Origin: Deltaproteobacteria bacterium
GTDB lineage: Bacteria > Desulfobacterota > Syntrophia > Syntrophales > Smithellaceae
Assembly (NCBI GenBank): GCA_019136325.1
Contig: JAGVUJ010000342.1
Location: 1 to 15,474 of the forward strand
DNA length: 15,474 nucleotides
Reading direction: 5' to 3'
Shown here: in pieces, positions 1-7,455 of the stretch
Position numbering within the stretch: position 1 is the stretch's first letter
How the letters are laid out: every line of letters begins with the position of its first letter
The notes under the pieces: model-generated
What the model saw: only the letters and a program-made list of their open reading frames with translations
Databases searched by the model: none
Told to the model about the DNA's origin: nothing
Translations under genes and position numbers: made by a program

Positions 1-1
1 G

Positions 2-106
2 ATTGACGCGCTGGAAGAGCTCCTCACGCTGGAGCGCCTGCTCAAAACATCAGGGTCCAACCCTCAACTGCTTCTCGAAAATTTTTTGATCAAGTTATGC
101 GTCTGA
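2..106 (+). CDS. C-terminal end of a gene cut by the window edge, possibly DNA polymerase III delta' subunit
   Basis: The open frame enters from the left edge and ends at TGA 104-106, giving 34 residues that begin IDALEELLTLERLL and end NPQLLLENFLIKLCV. A helical, leucine-rich tail with an asparagine-proline turn followed by a 'LxLENFLIKL' stretch resembles the last helix of clamp-loader delta' (HolB) proteins, where NPxLxLExLLLxL is common. That is a resemblance only, because no ATPase motif lies inside the window. The gene runs rightward and converges on the DUF39 gene. The hairpin at 142-159 lies between the two. Confidence 0.45.
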   Translation: MDALEELLTLERLLKTSGSNPQLLLENFLIKLCV

Positions 107-134
107 GTTTCCAGGAAAGACTCCCTTGCTGTCA

Positions 135-159
135 TAAAAGAACCTTTTTCAAAAAAGGT
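135..159 (-). terminator. Weak hairpin between convergent genes, possible terminator of the DUF39 gene
   Basis: ACCTTTTT (142-149) pairs with AAAAAGGT (152-159) across a 2-nt gap. Read leftward the stem is followed by a T-rich run (TTCTTTT). It lies about 30 nt past the DUF39 stop codon. The stem is A/T-rich, so termination strength is uncertain. Confidence 0.45.
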
Positions 160-190
160 CCGGTTTCACTAAAACACGTCGGGGAATTCT

Positions 191-1372
191 TCAAATGGAA
201 GGAAGGGTTTGCTGTGGTTCTCCCAGAGAGAACCGGCCACGCTCAATCCATTCTTTTAATTGGTGAGCAATCTGTCTGGCCTTGTAATAACTGGACAGAG
301 GTGCGGTAATTATTTTTTTCCCGTCAAGGGTAATGACGCCACTGCGCAAATCTTTATAACTTACCTCGGCCAAAGGTTTAGCCAAAGGTTTAGGACTGCC
401 TTTGGGATAATCCATGCTGTAATCGTAAATCTGGGTATAAATATCTTCATCTTTTACCGCGGTGAACAGCGCCATCTCTTCATCTAAAACGGGAATGGGA
501 ATTCCTATGCCCACAAAAAGAGACACGCCGTATCCCAGAATACTTGCGCCCGTCAGCCATTCCGGAGACATATCCTTGAGATTACCGATGACGGCAATGG
601 TCCCGGCTCCTTCCCGGGGAACGCCGTTTGCTCCGCGCAGCACATTCGGATTATGCTGAGTACCGGGCCAAACGACAAATCCCTGCGCTCCTCCTAAAAA
701 GATACGCGTGCCGACGCCGATGGTCCTGTAATACGGATCGTTGAATAACGGGCTCAACTGTCCCGATGTCGAATATGCCGCGTTGGCCATTTGCGGACGA
801 AGCATCCCCATGTAGGTATAAATCGTTCTGTCGGAAAGATTAACGGCGCAATTATAGTTCTGATAAGCGTTGCGCGGATTGAACAAAACCGCGTCTCTCA
901 AATCTTTTATCGTGATATTTCGCTCATATTTGCGCGCCGGATAACAATCCGTCCCGTAGCCCTCGGCGCGGAGTTTAACAACATTGCCGGCAACAAGATC
1001 CTCCATCACGTGACCGCCGCCGTAATTAAATTCGCCGGGATAGACGCTATTGAGCGGATCATTTTCGGCAACTTCCGTCGCACCGATATAACAATCCACG
1101 GCGGCAATACCGCCATACGCCGCAACATCATTCAACCATACTTTAGACGCCCGTATTTTCGGCGACGTGTGTCCGAAATTAAGGAAAGCTCCCGATGAAC
1201 ACATCGGGCCGAACGTTCCGGTGGTCACAACATCTATTTTGCGGGCTGCCTCGACCGCGCCGTGACGTTCTACGACATCGATCATCTCTTCCGCCGTAAC
1301 AACAACCGCCCGGCCTTCTTTTATCTTTTCATTGATTTCTTTTATGGTTTTCTTAACTTTGAATTTTTTCAT
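191..1372 (-). CDS. Homocysteine biosynthesis protein (DUF39 / HcyBio family)
   Basis: This 393-residue protein has the DUF39 (COG1900) hallmarks: GPMCSSGAFLNFGH near residues 55-68, the AVDCYIGATE segment near 91-100, GTDCYPARKYER near 140-151 and a glycine-rich GVGTRIFLGGAQG stretch further on. In methanogens, members of this family are needed to make homocysteine from aspartate semialdehyde and sulfide without the usual activated-homoserine route. Conserved cysteines are implicated, and C58 and C143 are the candidates here. No C-terminal CBS or ferredoxin/NIL-type domain is fused, so a separate partner would have to lie elsewhere. The start is the ATG at 1372, with no clear Shine-Dalgarno sequence. 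It lies about 70 nt after dut in the same direction and is probably the last gene of the leftward cluster. The family assignment is firm. The reaction in this organism is inferred. Confidence 0.92.
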   Translation of the reverse strand: MKKFKVKKTIKEINEKIKEGRAVVVTAEEMIDVVERHGAVEAARKIDVVTTGTFGPMCSSGAFLNFGHTSPKIRASKVWLNDVAAYGGIAAVDCYIGATEVAENDPLNSVYPGEFNYGGGHVMEDLVAGNVVKLRAEGYGTDCYPARKYERNITIKDLRDAVLFNPRNAYQNYNCAVNLSDRTIYTYMGMLRPQMANAAYSTSGQLSPLFNDPYYRTIGVGTRIFLGGAQGFVVWPGTQHNPNVLRGANGVPREGAGTIAVIGNLKDMSPEWLTGASILGYGVSLFVGIGIPIPVLDEEMALFTAVKDEDIYTQIYDYSMDYPKGSPKPLAKPLAEVSYKDLRSGVITLDGKKIITAPLSSYYKARQIAHQLKEWIERGRFSLGEPQQTLPSI

Positions 1373-1441
1373 ATTTCAATTTTATAAATCCAGATGGCAT
1401 TACCTGTAATTCATACCACTGTTTGCCGGCAATTGCAAAAG

Positions 1442-1900
1442 CTAAGAAGCCGATCCGGATGTATGACCGAATCCCCCCGCTCCTCTGGAAGTGTTTTCCA
1501 ACGCCGATGTTTCTATCCAATCCACCCGGCAAATCTTCTGAACCACCATTTGCGCCATGCGCATGCCCCTCTGAACAGTAAAAGGCTCCTCGCCGTGATT
1601 CACAACAATCAGCCCGATTTCTCCCCGGTAATCAGCGTCAATGGTTCCCGGCGTATTCAGAAGCGTGATGCCGTTTTTGAGCGCCAGGCCGCTACGCGGT
1701 CTGATCTGCGCTTCATACCCTTCGGGCAGAGCGATTGCGATTCCCGTGGGAACTTTTTTTCTTTGACCGGGAAAAATAACGTTGTCTTCCGTGACGGCGG
1801 CATAAATATCCATACCCGCAGCCTGTTCCGTCATATACCGAGGCACCGGAATATCTTCGTTCCCCGGAAGTCTCTGAATACAAACTTTTATTTTTTCCAT
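1442..1900 (-). CDS. dut: Deoxyuridine 5'-triphosphate nucleotidohydrolase (dUTPase)
   Basis: This trimeric-type dUTPase hydrolyses dUTP to dUMP and pyrophosphate, keeping uracil out of DNA and feeding dTMP synthesis. All five family motifs are visible in order: AAGMDIYAA (I), the [12 protein letters not shown] signature (III, with II just before it in the [11 protein letters not shown] region), the [10 protein letters not shown] segment carrying the catalytic Asp-Tyr-Arg (with motif IV at RMAQMVV), and the C-terminal glycine-rich RGAGGFGHT (V). The chosen start is the ATG at 1900, giving 152 residues, the usual length. The frame stays open upstream to about 2008, but those residues cross a 17-bp palindrome and match nothing in the family. 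The gene is separated from pnp by about 320 nt of palindromic DNA, so it may have its own promoter. Confidence 0.96.
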   Translation of the reverse strand: MEKIKVCIQRLPGNEDIPVPRYMTEQAAGMDIYAAVTEDNVIFPGQRKKVPTGIAIALPEGYEAQIRPRSGLALKNGITLLNTPGTIDADYRGEIGLIVVNHGEEPFTVQRGMRMAQMVVQKICRVDWIETSALENTSRGAGGFGHTSGSAS

Positions 1901-1943
1901 TTTTCTTAAGAAAAAAACCAATAAAATATTTTGGGGATGAGAA

Positions 1944-1979
1944 CCGTTCTGTATTCGTGAGTTCACGAATACAGAACGG
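1944..1979. repeat. Perfect 17-bp inverted repeat with 2-nt spacer, upstream of dut
   Basis: CCGTTCTGTATTCGTGA (1944-1960) is followed by GT and then its exact reverse complement (1963-1979). On the plus strand the stem is followed by ATTTTTCT, terminator-like for rightward transcription, although no rightward gene ends here. On the minus strand it sits 44 nt before the dut start without an immediate T-run. It could be an operator, an RNase III-type processing stem in the dut leader, or a small mobile palindrome. Confidence 0.8.
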
Positions 1980-2000
1980 ATTTTTCTGATACACTCAGCG

Positions 2001-2191
2001 CGTGTCAAATCCCGCTTCGTTTTTGAAATCGAAATCTCACTTCCACCAACGCCTTAATGCGCCTCGACTATAGTCTTAAAGCGAATTAGTGAGACTCCAA
2101 TTCCGAAAGCAAAGCGTATCGGAATTGATTCGTCGAACTATCCTCGTGTCAAACGCATAGGATATCCCGCCACCTTTTAGGTGGCAGGGAC
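2001..2191 (+). repeat. Dispersed palindromic repeat, copy A (bulged hairpin plus GCCACCT hairpin)
   Basis: This accounts for most of the gene-free stretch between dut and pnp (1901-2224). It shares ordered blocks with 12197-12315: CGTGTCAAATCCC (2001-2013), CAACGCCTTAATGCGCCTCGA (2048-2068), TCTTAAAGCGAATTA (2074-2088) and the hairpin block TCCCGCCACC...GGTGGCAGGGAC (2165-2191). Predicted pairing: TCTCACT 2035-2041 with AGTGAGA 2088-2094, CGCCTTAA 2050-2057 with TTAAAGCG 2076-2083 (one mismatch), and the tip palindrome GACTATAGTC 2066-2075. Copy A also has a second hairpin absent from copy B, CAATTCCGA 2098-2106 with TCGGAATTG 2119-2127. No coding potential is apparent. Confidence 0.7.
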
Positions 2192-2224
2192 TAGATTTGC
2201 TATGCTCGCTCTCGGCGAGTGTCA

Positions 2225-4342
2225 CTATTTAACTTCCGCGCCCAGCGCTTCCTTGCGGCTGAGACGAATCTTACCGGATTTGTCAATCTCCAGCACCTTC
2301 ACCACAACCTCGTCGCCTTCCTGCAACACATCGGTAACCTTGGCGATTCGTTCCTTGGCGATCTGCGAGATATGGAGCAATCCTTCCGTTCCGGGAAGAA
2401 TTTCCACAAACGCGCCGAAATCAACAATCTTCTTGACTGTTCCGCGGTAAATCTTTCCGACTTCCGCTTCTTCCGTCAGCCATCTGACCATGCTCACGGC
2501 GCGCGCCGCTGCTTCGGCATCGGCGGAAGCGATGGTCACAGTGCCGTCATCCTCCACATCAATGGTAACGCCCGTTTCACTGATAATCTGACGGATATTC
2601 TTTCCGCCGGAACCGATCACATTGCGGACCTGATCCTCTTTCACCTTCACCGTCGTAATGCGCGGAGCATACAAGGATATGTCCGCTCTCGAAGCGGCCA
2701 GCGTCTCTCGAATCTTGCCGATGATGTGCATGCGTCCGTCTCTGGCCTGCGCCAGCGCTTTACGCAGGATATCTTCGGTAAGCCCGTCAATCTTGATATC
2801 CATCTGCATGGCGGTTACGCCTTTTTCCGTGCCGCAAACTTTGAAATCCATATCACCGGCATGATCTTCATCTCCCAGAATATCGGACAGAATCACGACC
2901 TCACTGCCTTCTTTGAGCAGACCCATGGCGATGCCGGCCACAATATCTTTCACCGGCACTCCACCATCCATCAGACACAAAATGCCGCCGCAGACGGTGG
3001 CCATGGAGGATGATCCATTGGAAGATAAAATTTCCGAGACAATCCGGATGGTGTACGGAAATTCCTCCGGAGTCGGCAACACGGGAACCAGAGCCTTGCG
3101 GGCCAGAGCGCCGTGGCCGATTTCTCTCCGGCCGGGACTGCGCTGACCTTTTGCCTCACCCACACTGAAGGGGGGAAAATTGTAATGCAGTAAAAACGTC
3201 CTGGTCTCCTCACCGCTGACATAATCCATGCGCTGTTCGTCCGCAGATGTGCCCAGCGTGAGCGCGGCCAGGGCCTGCGTTTCACCCCGATTGAACAGCG
3301 CCGAACCGTGAGCGCGCGGCAGCACACCGACTTCCGAGCTGATCGGACGGATGTCGGTAGACGTTCGGCCGTCAATTCGCTTCTTCTCCTGAAGAATCAT
3401 GTCACGGAGAATACGGGATTCAAGGTGCTCGATAATTGCCGCCACTTTTTTACAAAGAACAGCATCTTCACCGCCGATATTTTTTACAACAGCCGCACGG
3501 ACATCGCCCAGTTTACTGTATCGTTCCAACTTGCGCGGCATGGCATAACCTTCCTTCAAGCCGGGCAGCGCCTCTTCGCGCACACGAGCGACAAGCTCTT
3601 CATCCGGCACCGTTTCCTCGACCGGTCTCTTGGCTTTGCCGATGGCCGCCTGAATCTGATCCTGCAAATCGATCACCGGCCGGATGGATTCCAGCCCGAA
3701 TTTAATCGCATCGACAATGATCTCTTCCGGAACTTCTTTGGCTTCGCCTTCCATCATGACCAGTTCCACGTCATAAGGACGGCCGGAAGTTCCTGCCACT
3801 TTGCGTCCGACCAGAAAGAGGCTCATTTCACTTTCTTTCATTTTTTCCGGACAGGCATTGGCAACAAATTCGCCGTTGATCCGGCCAACCCGCACACCGG
3901 CAATCGGTCCCTTGAAGGGGATATCCGATATTCCCAGAGCGGCGGAAGCGCCGATCATGGACGCCACATCCGGATCATTTTCCTTATCCACGGATAAAAG
4001 CGTGGCTATCAATTGTGTTTCCGAAAAATACCCTTTGGGAAACAAAGGGCGAATCGCGCGATCGATGATGCGCGACGTCAGGATTTCCCGCTCATTGGGA
4101 CGCCCTTCTCTTTTGAAAAATCCGCCGGGAATTTTCCCCGCCGCAAAAGTCATTTCCTGATAATCAACGGTCAACGGCAGAAAGTCCACGCCTTCCCGCG
4201 TGGTTTTCAACGAAACCGCCGTCACCAGAACAACCGTGTCGCCGTAATAAACCAGAATGGCCCCATCGGCCTGCGCGGCAACATAATTCGCTTTCAGGGA
4301 TATGTTCCTCCCGGCGAAATCCGCACTGAATACATTACTCAT
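2225..4342 (-). CDS. pnp: Polyribonucleotide nucleotidyltransferase (PNPase)
   Basis: PNPase is the trimeric 3'-to-5' phosphorolytic exoribonuclease of bacterial mRNA decay, releasing nucleoside diphosphates. The 705-residue length is standard. Domain order is a first RNase PH-like domain (about 10-230, with FFKREGRPNEREILTSR), an all-helical linker, a second RNase PH-like domain containing QRSPGRREIGHG and the catalytic DILGDEDHAGDMDFK segment, a KH domain with VIGSGGKNIRQI and a C-terminal S1 domain with GTVKKIVDFGAFVEILPG. The start is the ATG at 4342, preceded by GGAGG at ideal spacing. It lies downstream of rpsO, with a long hairpin between them, the same arrangement as in E. coli, where PNPase controls its own leader. 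The C-terminus is complete at the TAG 2225-2227. Confidence 0.98.
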   Translation of the reverse strand: MSNVFSADFAGRNISLKANYVAAQADGAILVYYGDTVVLVTAVSLKTTREGVDFLPLTVDYQEMTFAAGKIPGGFFKREGRPNEREILTSRIIDRAIRPLFPKGYFSETQLIATLLSVDKENDPDVASMIGASAALGISDIPFKGPIAGVRVGRINGEFVANACPEKMKESEMSLFLVGRKVAGTSGRPYDVELVMMEGEAKEVPEEIIVDAIKFGLESIRPVIDLQDQIQAAIGKAKRPVEETVPDEELVARVREEALPGLKEGYAMPRKLERYSKLGDVRAAVVKNIGGEDAVLCKKVAAIIEHLESRILRDMILQEKKRIDGRTSTDIRPISSEVGVLPRAHGSALFNRGETQALAALTLGTSADEQRMDYVSGEETRTFLLHYNFPPFSVGEAKGQRSPGRREIGHGALARKALVPVLPTPEEFPYTIRIVSEILSSNGSSSMATVCGGILCLMDGGVPVKDIVAGIAMGLLKEGSEVVILSDILGDEDHAGDMDFKVCGTEKGVTAMQMDIKIDGLTEDILRKALAQARDGRMHIIGKIRETLAASRADISLYAPRITTVKVKEDQVRNVIGSGGKNIRQIISETGVTIDVEDDGTVTIASADAEAAARAVSMVRWLTEEAEVGKIYRGTVKKIVDFGAFVEILPGTEGLLHISQIAKERIAKVTDVLQEGDEVVVKVLEIDKSGKIRLSRKEALGAEVK

Positions 4343-4385
4343 TAAATTTCCTCCATTAATTGTTTGTGAGTGCTGGTCCTTTCAA

Positions 4386-4471
4386 ATTCAAGGGCGAAAC
4401 GCATAAGCCAACAACCATCCAACGATTGATTCGCTTACGGTCAGGTTGCCTTATGCCTTCCGCCCTTGAAT
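4386..4471 (-). promoter_or_regulatory. Long bulged hairpin in the rpsO-pnp spacer (candidate RNase III/PNPase control element)
   Basis: Positions 4386-4412 pair with 4445-4471: 24 of 27 positions are complementary, including an 11-bp uninterrupted outer stem ATTCAAGGGCG/CGCCCTTGAAT. The loop is 32 nt. Read leftward, it begins a few bases after the rpsO stop and ends about 44 nt before the pnp ATG. In E. coli a double-stranded stem in the pnp leader is cut by RNase III and lets PNPase repress its own mRNA. Position and shape fit that role, but the function here is inferred. There is no T-run, so it is unlikely to be a simple terminator. Confidence 0.7.
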
Positions 4472-4478
4472 AATTCTT

Positions 4479-4745
4479 TTACTTTCTCAGATTCAGACGT
4501 TTGATAACGCTTCTGTATCTTTCGATATCATTCTCTTTGATGTAATTGAGAAGCCTTCTTCTCTGGCCGACCAGCTTTAGCAAACCACGGCGAGAATGAT
4601 GATCTTTCTTGTGCGCCTTGAAATGCTCCGTCAAATACTCTATTCTGGCGCTCAAAAGAGCGATCTGGACTTCGGGAGACCCCGTATCCTTTTCATGCAG
4701 CCGATAGTCATTAATTACTGTCTTCCTTTTTTCCGAACTTAACAC
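4479..4745 (-). CDS. rpsO: 30S ribosomal protein S15
   Basis: This 88-residue small-subunit protein binds the 16S rRNA central domain and primes platform assembly. The sequence is typical S15: the [23 protein letters not shown] helix, [25 protein letters not shown], and the C-terminal [13 protein letters not shown]. The start is a GTG at 4745 (4743-4745), supported by GGAGG seven bases upstream and by the exact family length. It follows truB after a spacer of about 60 nt and precedes pnp, the conserved truB-rpsO-pnp order. Confidence 0.98.
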   Translation of the reverse strand: MLSSEKRKTVINDYRLHEKDTGSPEVQIALLSARIEYLTEHFKAHKKDHHSRRGLLKLVGQRRRLLNYIKENDIERYRSVIKRLNLRK

Positions 4746-4804
4746 GCTATTTCCTCCTTTTACAATTTTGAAATATTTTAATGTTTGGTCCTAATTTTTC
4801 TCAT

Positions 4805-5740
4805 TCACTGATAATTAAACACCCTGATAATCCTGGCGGCCTGCATTTTTCCGTCGAATTCAGAAAAATTATTGACCGGCGCCAGCATTTCCGCAACAGC
4901 CAGAAGGCTGCCGCCGCTGATGAATTTTACCATATCTCCCGCTTTAAGCAAGGGAAGATCATATTCTTTGAGCATAGCCACCGAAGGCTGCCAGCCGTTG
5001 CGAAGTTTGGCCGCGCAATTATCTCGTAATTCGATCGTCGCCAAAAGCGGCAGCAGTTCAGTCATCGGCAATATCTTTTTGACCAGCGCCTTTTTCTGGT
5101 CGGCAGACTTATAATCATTTAAAATAACAGCCATATTTTCCGAAAAAATTCCGCTTTGCAGACGGCGCAAACCGCTCAAACAAGCTCCTGTCCCCAGCGC
5201 GTCACCGATATCCGAACAAAGCGTTCTGATATACGTGCCCTTGGAACAGGCCACCCGAAAGGTAACCCGGGGCAGGGAAATTTTTTCAATAACCATGCTG
5301 TGAATGACCACCTCCCGCGGTTTTAAATCCGGGAAGACCCCTTTTCTGGCCCATTTGTACAAAGGCGTACCACAGTGCTTGATCGCGGAAAAAGCCGGCG
5401 GTATCTGTTTGATTTTCCCAACCATTCTCAGCATCACCGATTTTATTTCTTCCTCAGAGGCCTGATGATCCGATTGGCTGGTCACGTTGCCCTCCGTGTC
5501 CATCGTATCCGTTTTAACGCCCAGTAACATCGTGGCCAAATACTCCTTATCGTCACCGGCCAGAAAACCGGCCAGCTTTGTGGCTTCATTCAGGCAAACC
5601 GGCAGCACCCCGGTCGCCAGAGGATCGAGCGTTCCCGTGTGACCGGCTTTTTTTATGCCCAGCATTTTTCTCACTTCACTGACAACGTCGTGCGATGTCT
5701 TGCCCGCCGGTTTGTCAATGACGATCACGCCGTTCATCAT
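4805..5740 (-). CDS. truB: tRNA pseudouridine(55) synthase TruB
   Basis: TruB isomerises U55 to pseudouridine in the T-loop of tRNAs and also acts as a tRNA folding chaperone. The protein of 311 residues starts MMNGVIVIDKPAGKTSHDVV. It carries the catalytic motif GHTGTLDPLATGVLP with the nucleophilic aspartate at about D39, the substrate-binding segment IPPAFSAIKHCGTPLYKWAR, and the KGTYIRTLCSDIG motif, followed by a PUA-like C-terminal region. The start is the ATG at 5740, with GGGAG about 10 nt upstream inside the end of nrnA and only 4 nt after the nrnA stop. The second ATG at 5737 is possible. The frame stays open upstream of 5740, but that part overlaps nrnA and has no similarity to TruB. 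Confidence 0.96.
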   Translation of the reverse strand: MMNGVIVIDKPAGKTSHDVVSEVRKMLGIKKAGHTGTLDPLATGVLPVCLNEATKLAGFLAGDDKEYLATMLLGVKTDTMDTEGNVTSQSDHQASEEEIKSVMLRMVGKIKQIPPAFSAIKHCGTPLYKWARKGVFPDLKPREVVIHSMVIEKISLPRVTFRVACSKGTYIRTLCSDIGDALGTGACLSGLRRLQSGIFSENMAVILNDYKSADQKKALVKKILPMTELLPLLATIELRDNCAAKLRNGWQPSVAMLKEYDLPLLKAGDMVKFISGGSLLAVAEMLAPVNNFSEFDGKMQAARIIRVFNYQ

Positions 5741-5744
5741 AAAA

Positions 5745-6695
5745 TTACAACTCCCTGACCGCCTGAATAATTTGCGATTTGATCGTTTCAATATCACCTT
5801 CCATCCAGCAGGAAGCGGCATGAATGTGACCGCCGCCGCCGAATCTTTTGGCCACTTTTTCCACGTTGATCTTGGCTTTGGAACGCAAACTCAGTTTGAA
5901 ATTATTGTCTCCTCTCTGAGTATAGAGAACGGATACTTCAATGCCTTTCACCGTGCGGGGAATATCAACAAATCCTTCCGTATGCTCCCAGGCGGCTCCC
6001 GTGTCCGTCAAATCCTTCTGCGTGACAACCATGGAACCCACCCTGCTTTCCAGATCAAGAGACAGCGTCGCAAGGGCTCTGGCCATCAGTTTCAGTCTGG
6101 CCGGAGAGTCGCTCTCATAAATATTTTCCGCGATACGCTGGGGGCTGGCGCCTTCTCCCACCAGAGTGCCCGCAGCCAGAAATGTTTCTTTGGTCGTGCT
6201 CGAATAACGGAAACTGCCGGTATCCGTGATAATCGCCGCATATAAATTGGTGCAGATATCCTTGGACATCTTCACGCCCATTTTCCGCATCAGGCGGAAC
6301 ACCAGTTCGCCGGTGGAACTGGCCTTGGCATCCAGCATTTTTAACGAACAAAAACCGTTGTTCGACACGTGGTGGTCGATATTCACGAGCGTTTTAATTT
6401 TTCGGATATTTTCCGCCTCGTCGCCGACTCGACTCAGGTCACTGCAATCCAGGACGATGCAGGTATCGTACTGTTCAATATTCGTCAACGTATGCGATAT
6501 ATTATGCGCCGCGGGAAGAAACTGATAGCGTTCGGGCGTGCGGTCCCGGTTATAGACAACCGCCTTTTTACCCATTCCTTTCAGCATCAGATAAACAGCG
6601 AGTTCCGAACCGAGAGCATCTCCGTCCAGCCGCACGTGAGCGGTGATCAGAAAATTATTTCCCTCGTCTATCGCTTTAATAATCTCACTAATCAT
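5745..6695 (-). CDS. nrnA: DHH/DHHA1 phosphoesterase, NrnA-like oligoribonuclease / pAp phosphatase
   Basis: Bacterial NrnA proteins degrade 2-5 nt RNA fragments and often dephosphorylate pAp. They take over the Orn role where Orn is missing. The 316 residues show the metal-binding DHH-family motifs: AHVRLDGDALGS (motif I), VLDCSD (II), NIDHHVSN (III, the DHH itself), followed by a DHHA1 domain ending in FGGGGHIHAASC (GGGH substrate-binding motif). The start is the ATG at 6695, whose first 8 nt overlap the rbfA stop, implying coupled translation. An upstream in-frame extension to 6767 would run back through rbfA and is rejected. Its place between rbfA and truB is common in deltaproteobacteria and Firmicutes and ties end-stage RNA decay to the translation operon. 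The exact substrate is inferred. Confidence 0.93.
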   Translation of the reverse strand: MISEIIKAIDEGNNFLITAHVRLDGDALGSELAVYLMLKGMGKKAVVYNRDRTPERYQFLPAAHNISHTLTNIEQYDTCIVLDCSDLSRVGDEAENIRKIKTLVNIDHHVSNNGFCSLKMLDAKASSTGELVFRLMRKMGVKMSKDICTNLYAAIITDTGSFRYSSTTKETFLAAGTLVGEGASPQRIAENIYESDSPARLKLMARALATLSLDLESRVGSMVVTQKDLTDTGAAWEHTEGFVDIPRTVKGIEVSVLYTQRGDNNFKLSLRSKAKINVEKVAKRFGGGGHIHAASCWMEGDIETIKSQIIQAVREL

Positions 6696-7047
6696 TTTTG
6701 TTTTCCTGTTCGGCGATCTGTGCCAGCAATTTTTCGATACGGTTCCCGTACCCGAAAGAGGTGTCATGAATAAACATCAGCTCCGGCACAAAACGCAGCT
6801 GCAGGCGCTTTCCGAGTTCCCTTCTGATAAAACCGGCGGCCTGAGCCAGGCCCGCTTTGATTTCGGCAGAACAGTCATCCTTGCCCATTTCTACGAAATA
6901 AATCTTGGCATTGCGCAAGTCGTCGGTCACTTTTACCGATGTGATCGTAACCGAATGCAAACGCGGATCCTTGACTTCCTTGCTGATAATTTCAGACATA
7001 TCCGCCCGGATCAACTCGGCGACTCTGTCCGCTCTTCTAAAACTCAT
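6688..7047 (-). CDS. rbfA: 30S ribosome-binding factor RbfA
   Basis: RbfA is a small KH-like protein that binds the immature 30S subunit and helps 16S rRNA 5' end maturation and cold adaptation. The 119-residue protein begins MSFRRADRVAELIRADMSEI and contains the family segments KDPRLHSVTITSVKVTDDLRNAKIYF and LGKRLQLRFVPELMFIHD. The start is the ATG at 7047, which overlaps the ylxP stop as ATGA. The in-frame ORF upstream to 7077 lies within ylxP and is not used. Its 3' end overlaps nrnA by 8 nt. The protein ends in a charged tail, as usual. Confidence 0.96.
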   Translation of the reverse strand: MSFRRADRVAELIRADMSEIISKEVKDPRLHSVTITSVKVTDDLRNAKIYFVEMGKDDCSAEIKAGLAQAAGFIRRELGKRLQLRFVPELMFIHDTSFGYGNRIEKLLAQIAEQENKND

Positions 7048-7367
7048 CGTATTTCTTTGTATCCCAATCCGTCGCAACTGGAGACAACCATAATTTCCGT
7101 TTTGCTGTCCAGTATTTCGGCAACCCGGAGGTTATCAATAAACCTCAGCAGATGGTCGATCTTGCCGTTGATGTAACGGGAATCATTGCCGACAACCGCA
7201 AAAGAAATTTCAGCCCGCTTGTAATGATCAAGCTGGCCCGTTTCCGCGATGGAAACATTAAATTCATTTTGCGCGCGCTTTAAAATTCGGTTCAAAACGC
7301 TTCGTTTGCTTTTTAAAGAGCCGCTTTCCGGGATTCTGAGATTGATGATTCCGTATCCAACCACCAT
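7044..7367 (-). CDS. ylxP: DUF503 (YlxP-like) small protein
   Basis: This 107-residue protein matches the DUF503 family: an N-terminal strand VVGYGIINLRIPESGSLKSKRSVLNRIL, the NEFNVSIAETGQLDHYKRAEISFAVVGND block and a C-terminal strand ending GLGYKEIR. The biochemical role is not established. The family is nearly always encoded between infB and rbfA, which suggests a part in ribosome assembly or translation. The start is the ATG at 7367, with AGGGA upstream. Its stop codon overlaps the rbfA start (ATGA). Confidence 0.92.
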   Translation of the reverse strand: MVVGYGIINLRIPESGSLKSKRSVLNRILKRAQNEFNVSIAETGQLDHYKRAEISFAVVGNDSRYINGKIDHLLRFIDNLRVAEILDSKTEIMVVSSCDGLGYKEIR

Positions 7368-7455
7368 AATGATTCCCTGAAAACCTTATTCACCCGGAAA
7401 GTCCGTCACGGTTCTTGCGGCCTCCCGTTGTGAGATCCTCATATCTTCTCACTCT

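Noticed and set aside
1901..2008. Longer dUTPase start at 2008
   Set aside because: The added 36 residues cross the 17-bp palindrome and do not resemble any dUTPase N-terminus. The ATG at 1900 gives the normal length.
2001..2191. Integron attC site in the bulged-hairpin repeat
   Set aside because: Asymmetric bulges look attC-like, but the terminal GTTRRRY / RYYYAAC core pair is missing and the copies lie far from intI beside housekeeping genes.
2219..3013. 264-residue rightward ORF antisense to pnp, and similar long antisense ORFs over nusA and intI
   Set aside because: These are frames mirrored from well-identified genes. None shows recognisable domains or start signals.
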